In this document: piece after piece, positions 18,001 through 25,600 of the stretch
How the letters are laid out: every line of letters starts with the position of its first letter
Numbering within the stretch: position 1 is the first letter of the stretch
Assembly: GCA_964561605.1 (NCBI GenBank)
Contig: CAZLQD010000035.1
Coordinates: forward strand, 1 to 48,335
Direction of reading: 5' to 3'
DNA: 48,335 nt
Source: JALUZX01 sp964561605
GTDB taxonomy: Bacteria; Planctomycetota; UBA1135; JALUZX01
Notes under the pieces: model-generated
Told to the model about the DNA's origin: nothing
The model's database searches: none
Seen by the model: only the letters and a program-made list of their open reading frames with translations
Position numbers and translations under genes: made by a program

Positions 18001-18908
18001 TTCCACCAGGGAGGACCTGGTTTCGGGGGGGGAGGAGGAAGGACCCAGTCGTCCGTCTCGGGGGCAGGGTCTCTTCCCCTGAGCCAGCCCAGGCGTGCCC
18101 CTTTCTCCTTCCCCGTAAGGAAGGCCGTCATTTTCAGAAGGAGGGCCGCCGCGTTGGAAGGGAGAGAACCATCCCGGTCGGGCCGAAGCCCCAGTCCCAG
18201 GGCGAGGATCCTCCCCCTGCCGGGCCGCCAGAGGTGGAAGACTTCCAGGGGAAGGACCTTGGCCGTTCCTTCCTTGATCCGGAAGAGACGGCCCAGGGGA
18301 AGGCCCAAGGCGGGTTTCCTCTTCCTCCATCCGGCGATCTCCAGGTCCACGATGGATCCCCCCCCGAGGAGATAGGCATTTCCCCCGGGTTTCCAGGCCT
18401 GGAGCCCCTGGAGGAGGGAAAGGTTCTCCCTCGTCCGAATGGCCTGGAGCCCGAAGAAATAGGTCCCCCGAAGGGCCTGGTCGGTCTGGCCGTGGCGGAA
18501 GAGATAGACCGAATCGGGCCCCCGCTTCTCGAACCCCAGGGCCTCGATCCAACGAGGAGCGTATCCCAGGAGGAGGAGGCTTCCTCCTTCCCTGACCCAC
18601 TTGGCCAAGGCCCGGCAGACCCCCTGGTCCAAGGCCCGGGGCGGAAAGGCCCGGGAGCGGAGGTCCAGGACGGCCAGGTCCAGGTCGGCCAGGGCAGGCC
18701 AGGCCCGGGCCCCCGGGGAGGGCCAGGCCAGAGGGAGGACCCGGTGGGTCCCGGCAAGGGCCGCCCGGACGGCCCGGGGACCGGGATGGCCGAGGGGCGG
18801 GCCTTCCTCCACCGGGGGGGGAGCGACACAACTCCAGGCCAGGAAAGAAAGGAGAAGGAAGGAAGCGATCCTCGGGATCCAGAATCCGACTCGTCCCATG
18901 GACACCAT
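15081..18908 (-). CDS. Large lipoprotein with GATase-like and possible glycosidase domains, 1275 aa
   Basis: I do not recognise a named family. The N-terminus (MVSMGRVGFWIPRIASFLLL, then SFLAWSC) looks like a lipoprotein signal with an imperfect lipobox, so it is probably membrane-anchored and outside the cytoplasm. Residues about 45-270 resemble a class I glutamine-amidotransferase/ThuA-like alpha/beta domain with no clear catalytic Cys. Residues about 310-680 alternate strand and helix in a TIM-barrel-like way, with ADYLELDTWG and GWRWDDFPP as possible acidic strand ends. The last 500 residues look beta-rich. Context among GH78, GH2, GH10 and GH67-like genes suggests polysaccharide binding or hydrolysis. 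ATG 18908 was chosen (GGAGG 12 bases upstream); ATG 18899 is also possible. It is the first gene of the leftward cluster, 74 bases before the URO-D gene. Confidence 0.6.
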   Translation of the reverse strand: MVSMGRVGFWIPRIASFLLLSFLAWSCVAPPPVEEGPPLGHPGPRAVRAALAGTHRVLPLAWPSPGARAWPALADLDLAVLDLRSRAFPPRALDQGVCRALAKWVREGGSLLLLGYAPRWIEALGFEKRGPDSVYLFRHGQTDQALRGTYFFGLQAIRTRENLSLLQGLQAWKPGGNAYLLGGGSIVDLEIAGWRKRKPALGLPLGRLFRIKEGTAKVLPLEVFHLWRPGRGRILALGLGLRPDRDGSLPSNAAALLLKMTAFLTGKEKGARLGWLRGRDPAPETDDWVLPPPPPKPGPPWWKQSLPLLPSLAHWGVRTRTLGWSPRKKPRTPREVLGRDVEGLCAAGADYLELDTWGPGKGYPFAWPQGDPLLPPPGWLGRPRPGGWSLLDFRNFARAAHGAGFLVAPYFQEAPVAGWNRPGGPAALRRAAALIFRECFDWGLQGPGPCMDGIVPAWWPADPSGSLQGLLWRYHPGAFMVQPAVPHRITPSATRALNAQFGRIRGIEAGGLARGWRWDDFPPLYQAAEADIRLLPCSGADPGRILAGRGAWPDWVAAQVQDFARSRSSSEAALAFLGWEEGRAPAFLRNFARGLMTAPSRAALCFRLAATGKGGWRDQARRWVPGVQAGFGALDERPCSTACLQNGFLRLYGTGGSLLYDPAGLSDFPRAGDEVDPRRVLSVSFFRTLVRGVAASPSEVAPWRVVRDAGTRSFTGPGKWKARAWVNLDPSLPAVVPQRMVPGAAPEWPEMLRILAGPPPGLYRFRLEGVALGGGGMLRLETGGEPLAFRSFAVRGEKVVLQADLPKTAEGNMEVDLVLESGAGLVLKRISLERVGDVAVASRVVLPSGPRAVLEERLWSSHLVEKRRVVMAQDTPGLVVEIEVERADRGCRVDREILLTGYDELLRGGKITREGAVHGPVEGPWVLRDSRGLLPDLLVVHLEKSAHQKLAWRPGFGLVLEDFPQASERSSLGFFLPRGEIPREKRFQIRGALLEILDPPKIKIGPARLGRVKHPFPFPWARVLEVLDPPPAPLLVRENGWWVSRPLAPLAGKGGAALVLHQRPGETSLLRAGKRRTYIGPAGRRPGGVVLPVLPGGWRPGRGAAGLLALRILEKGKALEAAVLRTGPFLFAPSVETGAPVGSVLLDGKPWSFFEGKRVFLPRKKGIYKIRVFPGEPDGPHLSAASALVEECAWDPAARVLRVRLAHPGWFRGPLPPKAPYTLLVRPRGRTLLSVEGARLLSQESLARPSTDLPAAREAEMLFAAGPGWVKIHFQ

Positions 18909-19088
18909 AGTGGCGCCGGTCCTCCCCTCAAGGAAGGGCGTGGTTTCCCTTCGGGCCGGGACGGTGCCCACCTGCGGAAAGGAGATGGGCTTTCCCGCCG
19001 CCGAACCCGGGGGAAGAAAGCCTCTCCCCGGGAGTGGACGGAAGGCACCCCTTCGGAGAAAATCCCTCCCCTTCCGAAGAACCCGGGC

Positions 19089-19165
19089 GCGCCCGTAGCT
19101 CAGTTGGACAGAGCGGCGGACTTCTAATCCGCGGGTCGGGGGTTCGAATCCCTCCGGGCGTGCCA
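19089..19165 (+). tRNA. tRNA-Arg (anticodon TCT), CCA encoded
   Basis: A full cloverleaf of 77 bases. The acceptor GCGCCCG pairs with CGGGCGT (one G-T at the end), the D-arm has AGCTCAGTTGGACAGAGC, the anticodon stem GCGGA/TCCGC encloses loop CTTCTAA, and the T-arm has GGTTCGAATC. The discriminator is G and CCA is encoded. It reads AGA and, by wobble, AGG. Confidence 0.97.
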
Positions 19166-19259
19166 GTTCGCTATCCCCGCCAAAAGAGGACTCCCCCCCA
19201 AAGACCTAGTACCGGGAGAGGGGAAACCCGCCGAAACGGGACAATACCCCGCCCCCCCG

Positions 19260-19484
19260 TTCCCCCTGGCGCCAGGCACGTTGCGGCCCTTCGAGCCTCA
19301 CAGATTTGTCCCCCTTGGCTTTGTCCCCATCAGCCCCCCCCCCGTTCCCCTCGTTACCCCCGGCCCCCTTTCCCCTCGTCAGCCCCGGCCCCCTTTCCCC
19401 TCGTCAGCCCCGGCCGGCCGAGTCACGGCCCAAAGGGCCGTGACGAGGACGCCCGGGGAGTGGCTCCAACCCCGACAGCGTCAC
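19260..19484. repeat. Composite non-coding element, copy 1
   Basis: The left end (19260-19301, TTCCCCCTGGCGCCAGGCAC then GTTGCGGCCCTTCGAGCC) and right end (19444-19484, starting CGAGGACGCCCGGGGAGTGG) both match copy 2 in the same order and orientation. The middle holds period-25 repeats containing TCGTCAGCCCC twice, with degenerate forms nearby, and a 10-bp perfect hairpin. It is 225 bases long. Function unknown. Confidence 0.65.
19422..19444. repeat. Perfect hairpin GTCACGGCCC-AAA-GGGCCGTGAC
   Basis: A 10-bp perfect stem with a 3-base AAA loop. It lies inside copy 1 of the composite element and touches the start of the conserved right end. No T-run follows on either strand, so it is not a typical intrinsic terminator. 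Confidence 0.85.
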
Positions 19485-19664
19485 TTCCCGCAGCAGAATC
19501 GAACGCCCCCTACATTGAAATCCTCTTCGAAAAACCCGTGACCCATCGACCTGGAGGCCAGACGAATCGGGTGGTTGGGCGGGGGTGGTGGGTTCCAAGG
19601 GCGTCTCGTTCCGAGACGTTGCGCTTTTCCGTTTTCTTTCTTCTTAAAAAATCGGCTTGCTCGG

Positions 19665-19699
19665 CCTTCAGGGGCCGGGCTCGGCCCGGCCCCTGAAGG
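19665..19699. repeat. Perfect 16-bp stem hairpin with 3-base loop
   Basis: The arms 19665-19680 (CCTTCAGGGGCCGGGC) and 19684-19699 are exact reverse complements around TCG. On the minus strand a run of six T lies 14 bases beyond the hairpin, further than usual for an intrinsic terminator; on the plus strand there is none. It lies between the two copies of the composite element and may be a boundary, a terminator for a leftward transcript, or part of a structured RNA. Confidence 0.85.
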
Positions 19700-19752
19700 G
19701 CAACTTGAAAAGGGCTATGGTTGGAAGGGCGCAGAAGACTAACAACACCTGC

Positions 19753-19893
19753 TTCCCCTGACGTCGGGAATGTTGCAGCTCTTCGAGCTGCACATACCCG
19801 TCGGCAGGGGCTGACGATGAAATAGAGCAGGGGCTGACGATGAGATAGAAATCGAGGACGCCCGGGGAGTAGCTCCAACATCGTTAGCGCCAC
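19753..19893. repeat. Composite non-coding element, copy 2
   Basis: The left end (19753-19794, TTCCCCTGACGTCGGGAATG then TTGCAGCTCTTCGAGC) and right end (19853-19893, starting CGAGGACGCCCGGGGAGTAG) align with copy 1. The left end contains a 7-bp hairpin, GCAGCTC-TTC-GAGCTGC (19775-19791). The middle holds two 23-base tandem units (19804-19849). It is 141 bases long, shorter than copy 1 because of the different repeat core. Confidence 0.65.
19804..19849. repeat. Two tandem 23-base units containing GGGGCTGACGA
   Basis: Units 19804-19826 and 19827-19849 differ at one base. Their core GGGGCTGACGA is the exact reverse complement of the TCGTCAGCCCC core repeated in copy 1, so the two copies of the composite element hold the same core in opposite orientations. 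Confidence 0.9.
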
Positions 19894-20001
19894 AAAACAA
19901 CCGGAAAGCACCACACGGCTTCGGGACGACGACAAGGTAAGGGTCGCCTGCATCGAACCTCTGGTCCCTGCGCGTTGTTTCCGCATCAGGGATTCCGATG
20001 G

Positions 20002-20631
20002 CTATCCGGGGCGGACCACTTCGTCTCTCAGGACCCCTATGAATGGCAGGTTCCGGTATTTCTCGTTGTAATCCATGCCGTAACCCACGACGAATTCGTC
20101 CGGGATGACGAACCCCTTGTAGTCGATGGTCAGGTCCACCTCACGCCTGGCGGGCTTGTCCGTCAGGGTCACCAGCCGGACCGACCTGGGGTCGAGGTCG
20201 GCCCGGATCCTTTCGAGAAACCCCTTCATCTGGTTTCCCGTGTCCACGATGTCCTCCACGATCAGGAGGTCCTTGCCCGTTACGTCGTTCTTCAGGGGTA
20301 GGGTCATCCTTCCCTCCCCCGTGGACTTGTCCCCCACGTAACTCGAGATCCGGATGGAGTCGAACTCCACGTACTCGTTGTCTATGAGATAGGCCAGTTC
20401 GGAGGAGAATTTCTGCGCACCCTGGAGGACCGTAACGATCACGAGCCCCCTGGAATCCCGGTAGTCCTCGGTGATCTGCCTTGCCAGGAACCGGATCCGC
20501 CTCTGGATGATGTCTCCCGGGATCAGAATGTACTTGATCTTCCTTCTGACCCAGTTGAGCTCGATGGAGTCGGGGGTCTCCCGGTAACTCCCGTCCCTGA
20601 CGTCGATGGGCTTGGTGAAATCCTTGACCAT
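20002..20631 (-). CDS. hpt: Hypoxanthine phosphoribosyltransferase, 209 aa
   Basis: Transfers the phosphoribosyl group of PRPP to hypoxanthine (and usually guanine) in purine salvage in the cytoplasm. The PRPP-binding motif LLIVEDIVDTGNQM is at 122-135. The substrate and flexible-loop regions are also seen: VLQGAQKFSSELA (68-80), SYVGDKSTGEGRM (97-109) and the C-terminal GYGMDYNEKYRNLPFIGVL (183-201). Length is slightly above the usual 175-185 because of about 25 extra N-terminal residues. ATG 20631 has GGGAAAG close upstream; the in-frame extension to 20760 has no family resemblance and is left out. It is divergent from the symporter. Confidence 0.95.
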   Translation of the reverse strand: MVKDFTKPIDVRDGSYRETPDSIELNWVRRKIKYILIPGDIIQRRIRFLARQITEDYRDSRGLVIVTVLQGAQKFSSELAYLIDNEYVEFDSIRISSYVGDKSTGEGRMTLPLKNDVTGKDLLIVEDIVDTGNQMKGFLERIRADLDPRSVRLVTLTDKPARREVDLTIDYKGFVIPDEFVVGYGMDYNEKYRNLPFIGVLRDEVVRPG

Positions 20632-20936
20632 GCTTTCCCGGCCTTTCCTCCTCCGATCTTCCCGAGAAACGCCTTCTCGTCCTTGCTCCCGCCCTCCAAA
20701 CCCGTGGGGAAGGGAGCCCCCGGCCCGCACCGGCAACCGGAGAGGGACCCGTCCCTTCAAGCCGGGAGGACTGAAACATCCATCCTACCACAACGCCCCT
20801 CCCCCCCGCCCGTGCCCCTTTTCCCTTGAGCGCCGGGGCGCCTCCATCTACTTTCTTCTCCTCTCCGCCAGCCCCCGGAAAAAGCTCTTCTCCGCCCCCG
20901 GAAGAGTCAAAGAGTGGAAGAGAAAGGGTTTTCCTC
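20632..20936. other. Divergent promoter region between hpt and symporter
   Basis: About 305 bases with no gene. On the minus strand an extended -10-like TGGTAGGAT (20790-20782) could drive hpt, giving a leader of about 145 bases; no matching -35 is seen, so this is weak. No riboswitch fold was recognised. The symporter's ribosome-binding site is at its right edge. Confidence 0.4.
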
Positions 20937-22688
20937 GTGTCCACGCTCCAGACCGTCGACTGGATCATCATCGCGGCCTACTTCGCCTTGATCCTCGGGC
21001 TAGCCTGGTGGGTCATCAAAAAGAGCAAGAACACCTCCACGGACTACTTCCTCGCCGGCCGTCACCTGGGCTGGTTCGTCATCGGGGCCTCCATCTTCGC
21101 CTCCAACATCGGGTCGGAGCACCTGGTCGGCCTGGCCGGCTCGGGGGCCACCGACGGGGTGGCCATGGCCCACTACGAACTCCACGCATGGTGTCTCCTG
21201 GTCCTGGGCTGGGTGATGGTTCCCTTCTACATGCGCTCCAAAGTCTTCACCATGCCGGAGTTCCTGGAGCGCCGCTTCTCATCCACGGCCCGGACGGTCC
21301 TCTCCCTCATCTCCCTGGTGGCCTATGTCCTCACCAAGATCGCCGTGGGGATCTTCGCCGGGGGCATTGTCTTCAGCGTCCTCCTTCCCGACCTCTCCTT
21401 CCTGGGGATGGACAGCTTCTGGGTGGGCTCCATCCTGGTGATCGTCTTCACCGGGATCTACACCATCCTGGGCGGACTCAGGGCCGTGGCCTACACCGAC
21501 ACCGTCCAGACCATCATCCTGGTCGTCGGATCCATCCTGGTGACGATCTTCGGACTCCAGGCCCTGGGAGGCTGGTCCGAGCTCAAGGCCATCGCCGGCT
21601 CGGAGATGTTCAACCTCTGGAAACCCCTGGTCCCCCACGGAGTGGCCTCCACCTGGGCCCCCGTGAAAGAGGCCGGCCGAATGGCCTGGTACTTCAACGA
21701 CAACTACCCCTGGCTGGGGATGCTCTTCTGTGCCCCCATCATCGGTCTCTGGTACTGGACCACCGACCAGTACATCGTCCAGCGGGCCCTGGGCGCCCCG
21801 GACGAGAAGGAGGCCCGCCGGGGCGCCATCGCCGCCGCCTTCCTCAAACTCCTTCCCGTATTCATTTTCATCATTCCCGGGATCATCTGCTTCGCCTTGG
21901 CCAAGAGCGGCAAAGTGGCCGTCCTCCGGGCGGAGATCTTCGACTCCTCGGGGCACATCCTCAGGGACCAGGCCCAGAAGGCCTTCCCTCTCCTGGTGGC
22001 CCACGTCCTTCCCGTGGGGGTCCGGGGGCTGGTGGTGGCCGGCCTCCTGGCGGCCCTCATGAGCTCCCTGGCGGGAGTCTTCAACGCCAGCTCAACCCTC
22101 TTCACCATGGACTTCTACGCCAGGTTGCGGCCCGGCGCCTCCCAGCAGAGGCTGGTCTGGATCGGAAGATCGGCCACGGCCGTGATGGTCCTCATCGGCC
22201 TGGCCTGGATCCCCGTCATCCGTGGAGGAAAGGGTCTCTACGACTACCTCCAGGGTGTCCAGGCCTACCTGGCGCCTCCCATCTTCGTGGTCTTCTTCCT
22301 GGGGGTCTTCAGCAAGCGGATGAACTCCAAAGGGTGCCTGGCCGCCTTGATCACGGGCTTCGCCCTCGGAATCTTCCGCCTCGCCGTGGACACCCCGGTG
22401 AAACTCTTCCACGCCAAATACGCCGAGGGATCCTTCTTCTGGATCGTGAACCACATCTTCTTCCAGTATTACAGCCTGCTGATCTTCCTGGTCAGCGTGG
22501 CCGTCATGGTCGTGGTCAGCCGTCTCACCGGGGAGCCTTCCACAGACAAGATCCGGGGCCTCACCTTCGCCACGACCACGGAAGAACAGAAGAAGGCTTC
22601 CCGGGCCACCTGGTCCTGGGGGGACGTGGCCGCTTCGGTCCTGGTGATCCTGGGGATCCTTGCGGCCTACCTCTACTTCCGGGGCTGA
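20937..22688 (+). CDS. Sodium:solute symporter, SSS/SGLT family, 583 aa
   Basis: An inner-membrane transporter that couples sodium influx to uptake of a solute; in this family the solute is often a sugar, and the sequence resembles SGLT-type members. The first helix is at 8-26 (WIIIAAYFALILGLAWWVI). The family segment DYFLAGRHLGWFVIGASIFA (36-55) runs into SNIGSEHLVGLAGSG, part of the sodium/substrate site. About fourteen hydrophobic segments follow, ending at the C-terminus. GTG 20937 is preferred to TTG 20826 because AAGGG lies 8 bases upstream and the extension is low-complexity Pro/Ser. The last 16 bases overlap the convergent TPR gene. Confidence 0.88.
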   Translation: MSTLQTVDWIIIAAYFALILGLAWWVIKKSKNTSTDYFLAGRHLGWFVIGASIFASNIGSEHLVGLAGSGATDGVAMAHYELHAWCLLVLGWVMVPFYMRSKVFTMPEFLERRFSSTARTVLSLISLVAYVLTKIAVGIFAGGIVFSVLLPDLSFLGMDSFWVGSILVIVFTGIYTILGGLRAVAYTDTVQTIILVVGSILVTIFGLQALGGWSELKAIAGSEMFNLWKPLVPHGVASTWAPVKEAGRMAWYFNDNYPWLGMLFCAPIIGLWYWTTDQYIVQRALGAPDEKEARRGAIAAAFLKLLPVFIFIIPGIICFALAKSGKVAVLRAEIFDSSGHILRDQAQKAFPLLVAHVLPVGVRGLVVAGLLAALMSSLAGVFNASSTLFTMDFYARLRPGASQQRLVWIGRSATAVMVLIGLAWIPVIRGGKGLYDYLQGVQAYLAPPIFVVFFLGVFSKRMNSKGCLAALITGFALGIFRLAVDTPVKLFHAKYAEGSFFWIVNHIFFQYYSLLIFLVSVAVMVVVSRLTGEPSTDKIRGLTFATTTEEQKKASRATWSWGDVAASVLVILGILAAYLYFRG

Positions 22689-25600
22689 GACTCCAGCTTC
22701 GCCAGGGCGGCCTTCAATTCCTCGTCCCGGGGATTCTCCGCCAGGGCCTTCTCGAGGAAGGCGCGGGCCTCCTTCCTAGGGAGGATTCCCGGCCCCAACA
22801 AGGCCAGGTCCTTCCTGGGACACCAGGAGAGGTAGGTCTCCAGTCCCTTCCTCAAGAGCGACCTGGACACCCCCGCCGAAAGGAGTTCGGAGCAGACCTG
22901 GGCGGCCGCCGAGGGCTCCACCAGGCCCTTCTCGAAGATCGGCGCCAGCAGGGCCGCACCCCACTCCTCCCGGCCCCCCCGAAAGGCCATCCTCCCAATT
23001 CTCACCTTCGAGGAAATCCCTCCTTCCGCCGCCAGGGCCAGGGCCTTCTTCCACGTGCGGGCACCATCTTCGCTCTTCCCGGCCTTCACCAGGTCCAAGG
23101 CGAGGGCGGCCAGGAAGGTGGCCCCCGCCCCGGCCGGGCCGAGGCCCTTCCTCTCGAATTCGGTGAGAGTTTCCTCCAGGGCGGCCTGGAAGCCCTCCGG
23201 GTCGAGGGCGAAAAACCGGTTCGTCCACTTCGGGTCCAGGTAACGGCCGCCGCTGAAAGCCTCGCCGAAGGCGGCCTTCAAAAGCCTGCGGCCTTCCTCA
23301 CGCTTCCCATCCCCGGCGAAACCCACGGCCAGGACCAGGTGGGGCCTGGCCAGGGAAGGACTCCGCCTGGACCTGTACCAATCCACCAGGTCTCCCGCCA
23401 GGCCGAGGAACTCCTTCCACCTGCCGGCCTCGATCCAGGGCTCCAGGAAAGAGGAAGACCCCAGGTCCGGGAACCTGTTGAAGACCCTGGGAGGGAGAAG
23501 GGGGAGAGAGGCCAGGAGGGCCTCCCGGACCCACCGATCGTCCAGGGCCTTCTTCCCTTCCTTCCGAAGTACCCGCAAGAGAAGATTCCGGGCCCGGAAA
23601 TTCCCCTGGACCACCCCGGAGAGGAGGGCCCAGGCCCTGAGACGGCGGGCCGGTTCCACTTCCCCGGCCTTCTCCAGCCCCTCGATCCAGAAAGGGTTTT
23701 CCTGGAGAGTCCCCCTCCTGGAGAGGAGGACCAGGTTCAAGGCCTTCCGGATCCACTCCTTCCTTTCCGCCCCCGGGATCCAGTAACCCGCCACGGTCCC
23801 GAGGAAGACAGGCTTCGCCGCCGAGGGCTCCCTGGAGAGCACATTCTCCAGCCGGGCGATCAGTTCCTTTTCTTTTCCCCGGGCCTTGTAGCCCCAAACC
23901 AGTGCGGCGTAGAGGCCCCAGGGGACGGGAGGGTTCATCCGGGCGTAGGGATTCACTCCTCCGAAAGCCGGTGCCGACATCCTCTCCAGGGCTCCTTCCA
24001 GCACCTCCAGGCATCCCGGGATGGTGGCCGCCTTCATCAGGGGAGAGGCGCTCTCCCCCCCGGGGAAGTCCCTGAAGACGTAAGAGATGCTCCAGAACAT
24101 CCTGGGATCGGAGGGATGGAAATAACTTCTCAGGGAAAGGAGGATCCTCCGGTCCCTCTCCGGGGAGGGGGGAAATTGGACGAGCCGGATCACCCTGTTC
24201 CAGGCGGAGTAATCGATGGAAGCCGTAGGGGAAGACCTGTAGTGGTCCAAGACCTCCATCGCCTCCCGGAACCTGCCCACCCTCGCGAGGTCGGAGGCGA
24301 GATTCATGAACCAGTACGAGTTGAAATCTCCGTTTCCTTCCACCCAGGAACGGAACTCCTCCAGGGCCCTCCTGTGGCGGCCCAGCTCCCGGAGGAGCCG
24401 GATCCGGGCCTGGAAGACCCGGGCATCCTTGGGATGCCGGGCGGACCAGTCGTCCAGGAAGGCCAGGGCCCGTTCTCTCTCTCCCCTGCCGGAAAGGTAG
24501 GAGACGTAGAAGAGGAGGGCCTGCACCGAGCCCCTCTCGGCGGCCTTCCGGATCGTGGAATCCATCTCGGCCGCCGATTCCCCCCGGAAGGCGCGCCGGA
24601 GCAAAACATCCCATTTCGTCCGGAAGAGACGCTCCACCTTGCCGCCTCGAAGGACCCGCCGCACCAGGTCCCGCGCTTCCTTCTCCTTCCCCTCTTCCAG
24701 GAAGAGCTCGACTCTCGCCATGGCGATATCGAGATCCGAGGGCGATCTTTTCTCCAGGATGCGGAGCAAAGGTTCTTTCACGGCGGGAGGCAAGGAAGGG
24801 GCCCAGGTCTGGTCCGCCAGGAGGACCCTTCCCACGTCTTCGGGTTTCTTGGTCTCCCTGTAGCCTTTCTCCAGGACCTCGAGTACGGAGGAATCGATCT
24901 CCTTCCCAAGAGCCAGGGGCACCAGCCCCAGGAGCCTGTCGAGGAGAAAGCCCTTCTTCTCCGAGAGGATCCTCTCCAGGACGGCCGCCCGCTTACTTCT
25001 GGGAACCAGGAGAAGGTACATTGCTATACTATCAGCAGTAATAGACTGCCTGCACACATCCTCGACCGTCCCGGAGAGATCCCGCCCCCCCTCCGCCCTC
25101 TTTCCCGAGGCGAGGAGGGCGTCCAGGTAGAGGGACCTCCAGAGGTAGGGCTCCCCCTTGTCGTTGGCCAGGGCCTCCAGGGTTTCCAGGACGACCTTCC
25201 TCTCCTCCTCCCGGAGGATCCTCCAGACGGAGCCTAGGATCCGCTTCATCGTGTAAGGTGAGACGGCCGCCCCCTTTCCGCCCTTCCCTCCTCGTTGGAT
25301 GGAGGAAATGAGGGTCTTCAGAAAGCCGGGCCGGTCCCCCAAGAGCAGGTGGAGGGGCAACAATTCCACGGCCATGGAGCCACGGGCAGAAGGAGAAAGC
25401 CCGGCCAAAAGGGTGGCCAAGGCGGCCCTCGCCTTCTCCGGTCCCTGGAAGAAGAACCGCCAGAGGACGGCCCCCATGGCATACTCCCTTCCGGGAGGAC
25501 GACCAGGGGGAGGCTCTCCCTGGATCAGCCAGGAGGCCTTCCATTCCAGGGCCCGCCTCTCCCGCGGGGAAAGGGAGTCCAGGAACTTGAGAGCAGTGGC

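Larger units (their letters stand above)
19166..20001. other. Gene-free 836-base region rich in repeats and hairpins
   Basis: Between tRNA-Arg and hpt I see no credible gene. The open frames here begin in the tRNA or have no start signal. The stretch carries two diverged copies of one composite element (19260-19484 and 19753-19893), two kinds of short tandem repeat, and perfect hairpins at 19422-19444, 19602-19618, 19665-19699 and 19775-19791. Each is listed or discussed separately. Confidence 0.7.

Noticed and set aside
16323..19127. Plus-strand open frame of 934 codons opposite the lipoprotein
   Set aside because: It runs into the tRNA-Arg gene, is low-complexity, and lies opposite a frame with a signal peptide and normal composition.
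19034..19696. Open frame containing SSVGQSGGLLIRGSGVRIPP
   Set aside because: This is a read-through of tRNA-Arg, a common artefact; no ribosome-binding site or conserved domain.
19804..19849. Possible CRISPR array
   Set aside because: There are only two adjoining 23-base units with no spacers and no cas genes.
20606..25237. Plus-strand open frame of 1543 codons
   Set aside because: It is antisense to hpt and the TPR gene and out of frame with the symporter. Its product is Pro/Gly/Arg-rich with no family resemblance; long empty frames are expected at this GC content.
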